From Elysia crispata (taxonomy: Eukaryota > Mollusca > Gastropoda > Plakobranchidae), in assembly GCA_033675545.1 (NCBI GenBank), contig JAWDGP010004062.1:1163501-1227500 (forward strand): a DNA stretch of 64,000 bases. The letters are read 5' to 3'. Below the pieces are notes generated by a model that saw only the letters and a program-made list of their open reading frames with translations, ran no database searches and was not told the DNA's origin. Position numbers and translations under genes: made by a program. Within the stretch, counting starts at the first letter, position 1. Each line of letters opens with the position of its first letter. Positions 51,027 to 64,000 of this stretch are shown here, piece after piece.

Positions 51027-51910
51027 GCCTGACAAGCAGATAGGCCGACACGTAGACAGCAAAGAGGTAGACTTTGATAGAAAGACACATTCAGTGACAA
51101 GGAAGGGAAAAAGACAAACAATGAGACAAATACAGATACAAACAGTCAAAGATACGAATAAAGCAATCTAGGATAGATTGACAGAGAAGAAAGATAGAGA
51201 GAGAGAGAGAAGGAGAGAGATAGGGGGAGATAGAAGATGAGGTTTATACAGAATAATCACACAGCCAAAGGCACACGAAGAAAAATTTAAAACCACAAGT
51301 ATAAAGAGAGAAAATAAAATAAAGACAGATGAAAGCCATAAGACTCTGATAAACACTGGGCCCTCCACAGCGTGTCAAGACGGTTTTAAGCATATTGAGA
51401 TTCAGGAAGAGCTCTCTGTCTCCCTTAACCTGAAAGAGGATAAAACCTGATAGAATAACAAGGCGAAATAAGTGAGCGGCTGTAATCTGATTTGGGGCAA
51501 GCTGCTCATTTCATGAGGCTTAGGGCTGGGTTAAATCCAAATCTTGAGGTTTTGCGGAGGCTGTCTGAATTCTGGAGATCTCCACAGAATTTTTTCTTCA
51601 GGTTTTCTATCTTTTTAATCTTGCTTCTGAATCTTCTCACTTTTCTTCGGTCTTTATTTTCTTTCTTTAATTTTAACAGTTTATTCCATTCCCAATAGGC
51701 AATAGTTTTGGTGGGTTCTATTCTCGTTTCAGCTTCTCTCATTGTGAGTTTTTAAACAATTTTTTAAAGGTACTGCATGATGCTGCTTTTATGGTTAAGA
51801 GATCGCTCCGTGTACCGTATCGGCAACTTAAAAGAGTTTCCGAAGGAGATAGGAAAAGTCGATTTCGGATTTTATTCTGATTTGTTGTTTTTCGTTTCTG
51901 TTACCGCTTT
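51027..51910. other. unannotated stretch after the GA tract
   Basis: GA-rich decay to about 51240, then unremarkable AT-rich sequence. Confidence 0.5.
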
Positions 51911-51927
51911 TGATGTTGTTGTTGTTT

Positions 51928-51960
<33 letters not shown>

Positions 51961-52027
51961 CTGCTGCTGCTGTCACTGATGTTTTTGTTATCGTTGTTGT
52001 TGTTGTTGCTGCTGCTGCTGCTGTTGC
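51911..52027. repeat. (GTT)n/(GCT)n triplet array
   Basis: GTT and GCT triplets with GAT interruptions. Confidence 0.93.
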
Positions 52028-52124
52028 AGTGCTTTTGATTTTCTCCACTTTGTTTGCTATCTTTCATAGTTATTCTTTTTTTGCCGTTTTCTATCATAAA
52101 AATTTCATTTGAGACACCCATTTC

Positions 52125-52156
52125 TGCTCCCTCTCTCTCCCTCTCTACCTCTCTCT

Positions 52157-52212
<56 letters not shown>

Positions 52213-52215
52213 GTC
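52125..52215. repeat. (CT)n microsatellite
   Basis: A CT-rich run, pure from about 52160 to 52204. Confidence 0.96.
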
Positions 52216-52329
52216 TATCTCTCTCTTTTTCCTCCCCTATCTTCCCCTCCCTCAGTCACTCTTCCCTTCTTTCTTCCCTTCAGTTTCACACAGATGTTTT
52301 TAAAACTCCCTAACTTATTTTTCCCCCCA

Positions 52330-52560
52330 CAAATCTGCTACCAGCCTCGAGTAAGAGTTCCGGTGTGGCTACCTTAATACCAGCCTCACACAGATCGAGC
52401 CACGCGAAGGTGGTCTGGTCAGAGACAAGACTGTCTTCACTCCACAGGCGATGATTAAATCAGTCGGAATGGGCCATCTTACACGTTCCTAGAGGAGACA
52501 GCTGCTTTCGCAGCCAGACACATCCTGCGGTCAAGGTTTAGCTTGATGGGAATGGACAAT
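52330..52560. other. GC-richer block of unknown identity
   Basis: Markedly higher GC than its surroundings, with an internal GAGGCTGGTA direct repeat on the minus strand. There is no convincing exon. It may be part of an unrecognised repeat family. Confidence 0.3.
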
Positions 52561-52861
52561 TTTGGTAGTCTGTGTCTAGTCTACCTACTTTTTGCCTATT
52601 TCACTTTTTAAGCTTGAAATCGTTTCATGAATATTGCTTTTCCCACTTCCCACCACACCCCCCCCCCCCCTCTCTGTATCTTCAAACTAATCTAATTTTT
52701 CCGTCATTTTAATTTTTTTCTCTTATTGAAGCCTCTTTTATACAATCATGTCCATCGCCCCTGTTTCAGTCAATGAAAGTCTTCCTTGTCTTCCTTCCAA
52801 CCATTCTCTGTGTATGTTCATCTATGTATGTCTACTTCTCTCCTAAGACTACCCGTCTCTT

Positions 52862-52872
52862 TCACTCTCTCA

Positions 52873-52960
<88 letters not shown>
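52862..52960. repeat. (TC)n microsatellite
   Basis: A TC run of about 100 bp that abuts a SINE-like sequence. Confidence 0.97.
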
Positions 52961-52963
<3 letters not shown>

Positions 52964-53040
52964 TAGAGCGTCCGCCCTGATAAACGCAATTTGCGCGTTC
53001 GAGTTCTACATACTCGGTAAGTGAGTTTGGGGTTTCATCT
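52959..53040 (+). repeat. tRNA-derived SINE fragment
   Basis: TGGTTAGAGCGTCCGCC (from 52960) is a good A box and GCGTTCGAGTTC (52995-53006) a B box at tRNA spacing. It starts immediately after a TC tract. Confidence 0.65.
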
Positions 53041-53111
53041 GCCCTGTTAGATGTTTGGTTTCATTACCATTACTATCATTTATCTCTCTATATTATATGA
53101 TGTATATATTT

Positions 53112-53114
<3 letters not shown>

Positions 53115-53153
<39 letters not shown>
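53115..53153. repeat. (TA)n microsatellite
   Basis: A pure TA run of about 39 bp. Confidence 0.97.
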
Positions 53154-53157
<4 letters not shown>

Positions 53158-53794
53158 CTGTAATGATACCATTCATACAAGTGCGTTAACATGTATTTGC
53201 ATTTCAATTACCATTGTCATTTTAATTGATCAATGTTAGATTCTACACCTCCGCAACAATGCAGCAACAGGTTTTTTTACGTCTTTTCAATCAAGAGCTC
53301 TTCAGAAGAGCGGTACGTCAGCCAGATGCTCCCACTCTCTTTCTGTAGATCCATTCCACATTTAGTATTTTTTTGCATAATTCATCAGGGGTTTTTTTTC
53401 ATATATACCTTTCCCCTTAAAATTTAATTAAAAAAGACCGGTATTATAGAATATCGGTCCCATGGTATTTGTAGTTTCAGTGTAACTAAATACAATGAAA
53501 CGGAAAAGGAAAAAATTATATGCATAATTAGAAATAAAAAAAAAACTCAGATCAAAGTAGAAATTCGAATAAAAACAGATGCACAGGAGGCTATACTTGG
53601 TGGCACGCTCTAAAAATGGACAAATAAGGATTAAATGTTTTTGGTTCATGAATTAATGATTACAGCGGTTTGGGAAGTTGATAGAGGAAATGATAATAAG
53701 AATGACGATAATGTTGACGGAGAGAAGAGGGTTACGATATAATGATGCTAACAGCTGTAGTTACTAAATTAGAAAGATGAAGAAAACGTTAAAG
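53154..53794. other. unannotated stretch
   Basis: No gene. A small palindrome, GCTCTTCAGAAGAGC, is at about 53296-53310. Confidence 0.5.
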
Positions 53795-53983
53795 ATGGTG
53801 GTGGTGGTGGTGGTGGTGGGGATGTGGGTAGTAATGGAGATGATGATGTTGGTAATAATGGAGATGATGATGTTGGTAATAATGGAGATGATGATGTTGG
53901 AAATAATGGAGATGATGATGTTGGAAATAATGGAGATGATGATGTTGATAATAATGGAGATGATGATGTTGGTGTTGGTGCTT
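53795..53983. repeat. (GGT)n followed by 24-bp minisatellite
   Basis: GGT repeats lead into units beginning AATGGAGATGATGATGTTGG at 53833, 53857, 53881, 53905, 53929 and 53953, a 24-bp period. Confidence 0.95.
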
Positions 53984-55151
53984 GATTTCTTATAAATCGT
54001 GTCCATACTGACAAGAAATTAACACTTTCTTCTTTTTTTTTTCAATCAATTGAGATTTACTGAAAATAATGCTATTGCTTTATTTTTTTTTTTTTTTACA
54101 TCTTTTAAACTCACCTTTGAACAACATGGCTATAGGGAGATGGAAAAAAATCAGACAGAAAGATAGAAATAAACAAAAGCGTACAGAAGAAAAAAAACCA
54201 TCTTACCATGTCACAGAAAAAAAAAGAGTAATTGTCCAAAAGGATAGAAGAAATAAAACAAAAACCCACATTACATATTGACGAAAACATTACGACAGCG
54301 AAGTAAACAGAAGGCAGACAAACCGCACGAAAAGGAAAACTTATTCGTAAACAACGGCCTGCGTGAGAAATCCGAAAGGGCTCCACAGATGGCTTCCTAC
54401 TTGTTTGCTTGTTTGCATTTCTTCTTTTTTATTATTATTATCATTTTTTTTTTTAGTTCTCTTAAGAAGATCAAGAGGACTTATTTCCCTTTGTCAACCA
54501 CTCTCCAAGCTAGAAGGCATCCCAGTCCCACCCAGTAGAGGATTGCTACCCTTACCATGAAATAAGAAGTGTCCTGAAAGCATTGGGCCGACTGCTTAAT
54601 TCGCTTCAGAAAGTGAGCTGGGCTCTTTCTAGATGAGATTGAAGGAGAGCAAAAGGGATGAAAAGAAATGGATTGGGAAGAATTTATTCTATCTTCTGCC
54701 AACGAAGGTGATTTCATACGGCTAGCCGTGTGAGCCCACTTAAACCAATTGCTTTATTTCACAGAGATGCGATAAAGTCTATAAAAGTGCAAACTCTCTA
54801 TAAAACTTCAGTTTTTTATTTGTTTCCGTTGCTATGACTTGTTGCCAGTTTTTATTTCATTACAGTTATGCTTATTATAATTTATGTTCACATATTTTCT
54901 TTTATCAATTCTGCAGAACTTCAGTTCTACCGTGGCTGACGCGAGTTCGTTTGATACCCAGAAATTGCCTGATATAATCTTATTGTGTATGGGCTTTATC
55001 AAACAATCGATCAAGCAAACTAACGATCTCTTGTGTGTGTGTGTGTGTGAATAAACGATTTGTGTTTTACGATTATTTTCAATAGGAGTTTATCGATATT
55101 GTTATTTTATTCTTCGATCTTGCTCTTATTATGTTGTTTTTTTTCATTTAC

Positions 55152-55156
<5 letters not shown>
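53984..55156. other. unannotated stretch
   Basis: Several A and T runs and no recognisable gene or exon. Confidence 0.5.
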
Positions 55157-55221
<65 letters not shown>

Positions 55222-55393
55222 ATCTCTCTCTCTCTATCTCTCTCTCCCCCTCTCTCTCTCTCTTTCTATTTATCTATCCATCTATCTCTTTCTCTATCTA
55301 TCTGTCTCTCTCGCTCTCTCCCTCTCTCTATATATCTGTCTCTATTTATCTCTCTTTCTCTCTCTCTCTATATATATATATATAGGCAGAGGG

Positions 55394-55441
<48 letters not shown>

Positions 55442-55478
55442 TATATATATATATATCCCTCTGCCTCTGTCTCTCTAA
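55157..55478. repeat. (TC)/(TCTA)/(TA)/(GA) compound array with inverted repeat
   Basis: TC and TCTA repeats precede a foldback in which GGCAGAGGG plus AT repeats (55385-about 55408) is mirrored by TA repeats plus CCCTCTGCC (about 55442-55465), with a GA run in the loop. Confidence 0.95.
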
Positions 55479-56634
55479 ATTTCCACTACAAGGTCGAATA
55501 TTTACTTCCTAACAATAATTATGATCACCAAGTTAAAGATCTTTTCATGTGAGGAATTCTATCGCACCTCATCATCCCCTGTTTGTTTTGCCAGAGCCAA
55601 CTTAGTTAATGAATAACACACAACCTCCCAGTTTGCCTGCTGCCTCTGTCGAATAAACGGGTATGTGTGGGTATCTCTAAGAGTGGAACTGTGTCTGTGA
55701 TCATGTATTTATGTTTGATCATGTTAATTCATTTGAATGTTGATGCTGTACGTGGATGTAGAGAGCTTTGATGCAGATGTGTTGATTTGCCCTTTTTTTT
55801 TTAATCAAAGTTGCACATGCAGTCTACATCCGCAGTGCGTGGTTTAGTTCATGTTTTATCACACATTAAGCCTTTGCGAACACTTTGAATCTAATGAAGT
55901 TAATGCTCACGCGATAATGGGTACTTGCTGCTGAGTTAGGGAGAAAGGTCTTGTGTGTTTACTGTGCATTATTATGTGTGAATAGAATCTTGCCCGAGGC
56001 AAAACTGTAGTTGTTAAATAACATTAGAGTGCGCCTTTTGATTCTAAAGCCATCAATATTGCAATTAAATTATTCGCTCTAAGTGTTGTGAACTTTAATA
56101 TTCCTCAGATAGAGAGAGGTTTCGCGCCTCTCGTTCGGTTTTTAAATTCTTGTATCCCAATTCAGCGAAAACTTTTGTTTCAAGGTTTGACTAATCTACC
56201 ATGAGCAATGCTTCAGAACACAATAAAATTTACACATTAGACAAGGCGAAAAAGCGAATCCATTATATATGTCAACACTGAATAAGCATCTGCCTTGTGA
56301 GAAAAAATTAGTATGAACTATGTTTTCTCTGAAATGCACTGCTACCAGCGCCTTCTCCATACTACGCAATGTTACATTTCAAGTGTTTCAAATATGATGC
56401 AACCAACTTCTCCATGATTCTAGTATTTTTATCATGATTCGAAATTCAGGAATTTTTACAGAGTTAGTGAAAATGTCCATGAAAATACTTCAGTATTTCG
56501 TGTCATTCTGCATTTTGTCCATATATTTATAAATTTATGCGAGAGTCGAAAGTTTTTTAACCGTATTAGCATAAGGCACGCCCATTTTCCCCCTTAATTT
56601 TTGCATCACCATCGTTTGCTCAAGACCATTGTGG

Positions 56635-56667
<33 letters not shown>

Positions 56668-58200
56668 TCTTTTTTTCAATTTTCCATAACTATTATTAAG
56701 TGTACAGCGATGTGATAAGAGTTTTAAGCATAACCTCATAGCAAACCTTGCATTTTTTCGTATTACTTCGCAATATTGTTTTGTTTTGTTTTTGTTTGTT
56801 TCTTTTCTGTTTTCTCTCCTCCACGACCATATTTTACCACTAGCAGAATATAATTCTTTAGAAATCTAACCTATGCAATTTGAAAAACCCGGCGGCATCA
56901 ATTAATGATTATTTTGTTATAAAAGATAAAATTTCAGAAGTAAATTTATAATACTCGTTGCCTTAAAAGTACGTTACTTCTAACTTGAAAGCCTTTTTTT
57001 TTAGTTTATAAAATCTCGCATTTATTTCTGAAAATTTTTTTAGCCAGATCATTTTAAAACATATACGGGTGCAATGCAGATTCGCTACATTCGCAAAAAA
57101 TTTAGTTTCCTTTCTTTTCTCAAGTAGAAATTATGACTTCCTGCACTCAAAAAGAAATATTGAAATTCTTTTCATGTTTCACTTGCTCTTTAGTGACTCT
57201 GCACATTTGAGACAAACTTTAAAGGTCAGAAAATTATCGATTTCTTTCAACTTCACAAAACGATCAAAAAAGGCGTAGAAAAGATGAACGAGAAAGACGC
57301 AATTAATTTATGGATAGTCTAGAAACCTTAGCAAATAAATGTTGTGCACTGTAATAAATTTTTAAAGCTGAAATGCTGCAGATTAAAAGTGATCGAGTAA
57401 CTGGAGAGCCGTTTATGTGTTAGTTATGAATAGTTTAAAAACGGATTTTGACAGATGTATTCAATTCAGGTATTTGGACTGAACTAAGAAAATTGAGTCC
57501 GAAATTCATGTATCGATTCCCGAACGACTCATTTTTCATTCCAACGGAAAAAAATCATAAAGACTTTTTTTTAACCACAACAGGAGAGCCGCTATTTTTG
57601 AAAAATCATTTGGTTTTTTTTTTTTTGGCTATCATCAAGGCCAGAACTTTTCCACTTACAGCACAAATAAACACTTCAAATAAGAGAATAAATGAATAAA
57701 CTGCAACCATCTACACCAAAAAAAAATCTTGATTTTACATACATTTTAAAGTTTCAAGTATTGTTTGAAGTCTGGGAAAAATGTCCAAAAAAATACGTGA
57801 GTTGTGTATAGTATGCTGTATTTCATATCTTGTATTTGCTCGGATCAATATTCATACATTCGTGTTGCCTGACGCAGGCTAAGTTTAGCTTCTCAAGCAT
57901 TCTATTTAAATAATCTACCAACATAAGTTAATGAACTTAGGTAATGAATGCAACACCTGTTGGTGATGGGTAGGAATAAGTTTTATCGTATTAGCATAAC
58001 GGACGCCCGCAGTATCAACAAACTTTACTATCACTATTGTTTGTCCTTATTATGTTCGACACGGTTCATTTGTTCTCAATACTTTCGGAATTAATGTAAT
58101 AAACTTAATAAGTATTACCTTTCATTAAACTATGCAGCTTTTACTGACAGCATTACTATGATTATTATTATTTTTATCAATATTTTTATTTTTATGATAA
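55479..58200. other. unannotated AT-rich stretch
   Basis: A (TA)n run lies at 56635-56662. I see no gene, RNA or repeat family otherwise. Confidence 0.5.
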
Positions 58201-58567
<367 letters not shown>

Positions 58568-61500
58568 GGCAGTAATGGAAGTAATTGTAGTAGTATCTCT
58601 TTCTCTCCCTCTATCTTTTTCTTTCTCCGCGGGTATCTCATTTTAACGCTTCCTTTTTCTTAGGTTACGTTTAATCCCTCTCTATATAAGATTCAGTCCT
58701 TCTTTCACTCTTCTCACTTTACTCTTCCCCACATGTTTTATCATTGATGCCACTCTTAAAAAAGTATCAATCGACTTGTGCCATGCTATTCTTCCTCACA
58801 CAAACACACACAATATACATATATACTCTCAACTTTTAAGCTGGCTTCTATTATCATTTCATGGCCACATATTACTTAATAAACTTCCATCTCTTGAACT
58901 TTTTTCCCATTCCTCTTACGGTATTTTGGTGTCTCTAGATTCAAGTTTGCCAAACTCCTACTCTGCCCCATCACACGCACTCACACACGCGCACGTTCTC
59001 CTGCCCTGTCGCACTAGACTCCCTCTATCTGATCCCAGTTTAAGCGGCTTGGCAGGGCAAGCTCTTTGGTAATTAGATAAAAGGGTTAAGGTTTAGATCC
59101 TCTCAGATAGGAGAGCTAGGGGATGGGAGAGAAGGAGTTTAAGGCTTGCGCTTGAGAAAATGGCGGGCGAGGAGGGAAATGAATGCGTCGAAAGTAAGGG
59201 GAGACAATGGCTCAATATGGCCTTGATCGGACTATCACATCCAATATCTGTACTGATTCGGTCAGTAACATTGTGACCCTGGTAGTGTCCCCAAGGAGGT
59301 GAGGGTGGGAGAGGAGGGGAGGTGGAGTCCGATGGAGGATGCATTAGTCTTACTGTTTCTCTGAGTCAGCTAAATGCGGTTGCTCTTCTCTCCGAGTCAG
59401 GTGAAAGCGGTTACTGGAAGATAAGGAAGAGTGAGTGAAAGGAGCAAGAATCTTTTTTTCCCTGTTAAAGTGTCTTTGGTTTTTTTATTGAGGATGGATA
59501 TTCGGGGTAAGAGGAACGATACTTGATAGTAAACTGGGGCAATATATGTGGCATGCAGAAGGGAATTAGAGAAAGAAAGAGATTGCTCTTCTGGCGTCAA
59601 CGAGACTAACTTGCCCATGTTTAAAGTGAATTTTCTAATGAAGCCCAAGGAGGGCAGAGAGTAATCTCCAACCTTGATGTACTCTATAATTTAGACGTTT
59701 CGGTCAACATTGAAAATAAATGAGCAAAAAAAACAAGCTGAAGTGAGTGGATTCTTCCCATGATGAATATCTTAGAAATAGACAAAGCTTTAGAATATCG
59801 GGAAGGCTAAGTTGCATTATTTCAACTGGTGTTATAAACAACAGGGAAACAAATGAAACTAAATTTCAAACCTTAAAAAGAGAATTATTCCTATTTTTGC
59901 ACAGTCATTCCTTCATAAAGAAACCTGACAATGTGTTTGTGTAGAACTGGAGCTATCGCAAAAATTGTTTATTTCTTTTTTTTTTTTTTTTTTTTTTTTT
60001 GGGGGGGGGGGGGGTGCGCAATTTTGGCCTACCGACAAAAGTCGCGGATAAGGATATGGCTGAAGTAATTTTCTAATGTTGAGTGTCATAAAATAAATTA
60101 CGTTTAAATAATACAAATTCACGCGATATAAAGAAGTTAAGGTTGTTAAACTTTACAACATGGGGCCACTGCCTCTAAAACCAATGTGTAGTTAAGCTGA
60201 GCAAATTATTATGATCATGAAATAATGATGGTTTTACTGAAATGCCACGCATGTACTGTTAAGGACGAGATGACACTACTCGTGGAGAAGTATGGGACAT
60301 TTGTTTCCAGTTTAAACAAAGTCATAGAAAGTAAAGTTTAAAAATTGCCATCATATTGTGCTATTTGCGGATAACTTAGTTGCAACAGCTCAATTATTAT
60401 TCGATGAAAAATTAGTAAGAAGTTTATTATTGTTGTATAATGGTGTTACTGTGACATAAGGCTTTTTCAACTAAAACAAAAAACAATAAATAATATGACA
60501 ACAACAGCCACTGCGAGATGAAATTACCACTAAAAACACGGACTCTCCACAAAACATAATTATTTCATCGACCATTATGAAAAGATGAATAAGTCTTAAG
60601 GTAGAACAAAACTTTTTAATTCGTTAAAATCCAAGTCGTTGAAAAACTACAATCTGTTTCACATGCATGGCTTGCCTGTTTATGTGTTCCTAAAAAGAAG
60701 TCTCAGTGACCCGTGAAGGGAGAAATTGATGAAGAGACACAGACTCACGCACAAACAGACAGATTTAGATGTAATTATGCAAAAAAGAAAATGGGAGACT
60801 GAAAGACAAGGTGAAAGACAGATAGAGAGGAAGAAAGAGGGAGAGATAATGACAGGAAATGAAAAATTTAGAAGTTTGGAGGAATGCAAATACAGACGGA
60901 GGAATGGATTGATCGACATTTACTTAGACAGACAAATTGATTGAATAAGAGAGGGAGAAAAAGAGGGAGAGAAAAACAAAATGCAGATAGAGAGAGAGAG
61001 AGAGTTGCATTGAAAGGATTGGATGTTATACATGATTAACAGTTATTAGTAAACATGTCATCTACACACTCCGCGCCGCTTGGAAATACTCATGCAATTA
61101 TTAATGTATGTAAGCCCTGATTCTTTAATATTACCCTGACATTTATGAAGCGGCCATGACCTTTTTAAGCCAGTTTCTGTAACCTTCAATTAACAGATGA
61201 TGCAGCCATAACAGGCTCCTTGTTTGCAGACTAATGATGAAAACGGAACTGTTAGAATAATTTGATATTGTTAACACATGGCTATAATGCAATACCACCA
61301 AATGTTTCAACTTACTTTGATGCTACAAAGTGTTATAGTGCGTTATGGCATTTACTTAACATTTCTGCACTATATCAGAAAGTTGCAAAGTTATCATAAA
61401 TATTGAGCTATAATGCCATACAGTTTCAACGATATTATTATGACAAAAAAGAACAAAACTTGTCGCCATCTCAAACACCAGCAGACAAAAACGTAAATCA

Positions 61501-61834
61501 ATCTTATGATTGTTTGATTTATTTCACCTATCGAGTCATAGATTCCCTCATCGTGTTTGTTTTTGATGGACTGCATTTGCTCGTCTGATTTATGCATTTT
61601 TCACATTCAACAAACTGCCGTTTGAGAGAGTAAGGTGAAAAAATATAATACCTCAGCCTCCATCAGCAAAGACGGTGAGGTTTGATTCTAAACAAAAATA
61701 CGGTATGCTTTACCGGGTTGGTGCTTTACTACAAGACAAACGAATTCTATAATTTTTATGTCTAACTGTCTGGCATTTAGATTTGGTGCGTTGGCTGTCG
61801 CTGTATTTTTTGCCTTTAAATTGTTTAGCACCAT
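58568..61834. other. unannotated stretch
   Basis: It contains a T25-G14 junction (59976-60014) and a short GA run near 60986-61000. The frames of about 60-98 codons lack support. Confidence 0.5.
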
Positions 61835-62087
<253 letters not shown>

Positions 62088-62730
62088 TACTGTTTTTGTT
62101 TCTGTTGCTGTTGATATTGTCGTTTGTTTGGTTTTTTTTTTGTTCAAATTGTTGTAACGACTCTAGAATGAGCAGATAATCGTTGTAATATAGATAGTCA
62201 AATGGTAAAATATCCAACATGAAATCATTACGGACCACTGTTTGACGGTTTGGATGCCGACAAGATCGATGGCTAATAAATCTCACGATTTTCCAGATCA
62301 ACAATATTATTTCTTATACGGACTTGTTTTATATGCTAAAAATTGAATTAAGATTTCCAGTGGGTGGACGGGACATATAGAAAAACAAACAAAAAAATCG
62401 ATAAATCGTCCGATGAATCTTCGTAAAGATTACGAAATTTGATTGTCGCCCTGTGTGACACTTTCGCCATTGTCGTATAACCCGAGCAATTTGCTTGTCG
62501 GATCAGAGCAAGCTCTGCCGAGGACTTTTTCTGGGTGTTCCTGGTGACAGTTTGTGATAACAGATCGATATCTGCCGCTGTCGGATGTCACAGGTCTGGT
62601 CCTAAATTATTCTTGATAGGGTACGTTCTACGATCTTAAGGGGGTGGGGGAGGTTGTTGCGTCTTGAATTAATATGGCTTCTTTCCATTATATGTATTAT
62701 AATTTTTCTCTCTTTGTCTTCCTTTCGTTT

Positions 62731-62735
<5 letters not shown>
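62088..62735. other. unannotated stretch with a GC-richer block
   Basis: About 62430-62610 is GC-richer than its flanks and on the minus strand carries an open frame of roughly 60 codons. It has no resemblance I can name and might be a repeat fragment. Confidence 0.3.

Positions 62736-62824
<89 letters not shown>
62736..62824. repeat. (TC)44 microsatellite
   Basis: A pure TC run of about 89 bp. Confidence 0.97.
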
Positions 62825-62829
<5 letters not shown>

Positions 62830-64000
62830 CAGCTCTAGTTCTCTCTGCCTTCCTTTTTGTGTTTATATCTTGTTATACCTATCCATTTATGTATTTATCT
62901 AGTAATGTCTATTTTATTTTCTCTAAGTTTTATTTGTTTAAATATCTATCCGTCTCTATTGTATTGTTTTCTTCACCACTTCCTTGTCTCCTTCTACCTA
63001 AATTTTTTCTATGCATTTGTTACGTTTTTTTGGATTTTGTTTTATTTTGTTTTGATTTTTGTATTTGCTTGTTTGTATTTGTTTGGTGATTTTTTTTTCT
63101 TTGCATAATTCCATTTCTCTCTTTTCAAACCGCTTTTTGTTCTCTTTTCATTTTCATCTGTGACACCTCATCACCATTTCAAATTTATCAGTATCTAGAG
63201 ATCGAAATTCTTGCAGTTTAATGTCTTTTAATTTCGTATACTATTTTAATTTTTTTGTATGTGTGTGATTGATGATAGCTTACAATTCAAATCAGGAAGG
63301 ATTCAGGGGTATTCAATAAATCATTTTGCTGATATTTATTTTGCAGGCGAAAAGTTGTGAGCAAAAAGTGTTTTTTTTTAATTTATCATCCACAAATGCA
63401 TTTAATTCTTTTATTTCATTTATATTTGAGCACCATATCTTACTGTTCTGTTTTAAAAGTTTATTTTTTTGCCTTTTTTCATTTTTTTAGATGTTGTTTG
63501 TTTGTTGTTTCGTTTTTTGTTTCTTTTTTTTTTTTGTACTTATATATTTTCCCCTCACGAACATTTGAGTTTCAGCATATATTCACTGTTTCTAGATTTT
63601 TTTTTATTGATTTTCTCGCCCATATTTGGTACCGCGTTTCTGTAGTTTTAGGGTTCTTTTTCTTTATTTGTTTTTGTGTTGTTTTTTCAACATTTTTACA
63701 TACATATCTTTGCATCATATAATTATGTGATTTTTCTATTAATCATTTATAAGATATTTTTTCCATTTTATTTTTTTTTTCTGTGTATTGTTTTGTTTCT
63801 CTTTTCATTTTTTCTTAATGGTTTAATATCGTTCATATTTGGATACCACATGTTTACATGGCATATTCAACTTTTTTTTTTTCTCGCTTTACTTAGGTAC
63901 CCCATATTTAGGCAATGACGAACAAGTAATTTGCAGTTTGTAATCAAAGTTAAGGAACAAGTTACTAAGAGTCGAATAAACTATGGTAACTGCTAGCATT
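62825..64000. other. T-rich low-complexity stretch
   Basis: The plus strand is strongly T-rich, giving overlapping Phe/Leu-rich frames without real coding signal. No feature recognised. Confidence 0.5.

Noticed and set aside
62340..62610. Minus-strand frame beginning MAKVSHRATIKF as a possible first MFSD4-like exon
   Set aside because: It does not resemble helices 1-2 of the family, and the sequence looks more like a repeat.

Overview
The window is AT-rich, intron-rich invertebrate DNA, most likely from a mollusc and probably a gastropod. This rests on two recognisable genes (a leucine-rich-repeat Toll-like receptor relative and an MFSD4-type transporter), small exons in kilobase introns, tRNA-derived SINE traces and very heavy microsatellite load. 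The phylum is an inference, not a proof. No prokaryotic features, CRISPR arrays or intact mobile-element proteins are visible. Most open frames in the window are readings of microsatellites.

Left part (about 6.1-10.1 kb, minus strand): a Toll-like receptor locus with signal peptide, Cys-rich cap, about 16 leucine-rich repeats, C-terminal Cys cap, one membrane segment and a TIR domain split over at least three exons. The long exon carries three in-frame stop codons and at least one frame change, and the third TIR exon appears to lack one base. It reads as a young, well-preserved pseudogene or null allele. A (GAA)n tract of about 1.06 kb lies 1.15 kb upstream of it.

Middle part (21.39-44.34 kb, minus strand): ten consecutive exons of an MFSD4-family major facilitator transporter, reconstructed from splice sites with every phase agreeing. 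They give 462 codons plus a stop, from transmembrane helix 3 to the C-terminus. The exons for helices 1-2 were not found. Three exon-intron boundaries are involved in tandem duplications that carry a splice site with them: a 123-bp in-frame duplication at 30.07-30.32 kb, a roughly 360-bp triplication at 44.31-45.35 kb, and an 84-bp minisatellite of exactly 11 units ending on a splice donor at 40.14-41.06 kb. Introns also hold an 840-bp (GAA)n tract and long GA, AGT and CTA arrays.

Right part (45.4-64 kb): no gene recognised. It contains a 64-bp tandem repeat, a foldback MITE-like element, a 630-bp (GA)n/CAGA tract, a hairpin built from microsatellite blocks, two long AGT arrays and low-complexity T-rich DNA.
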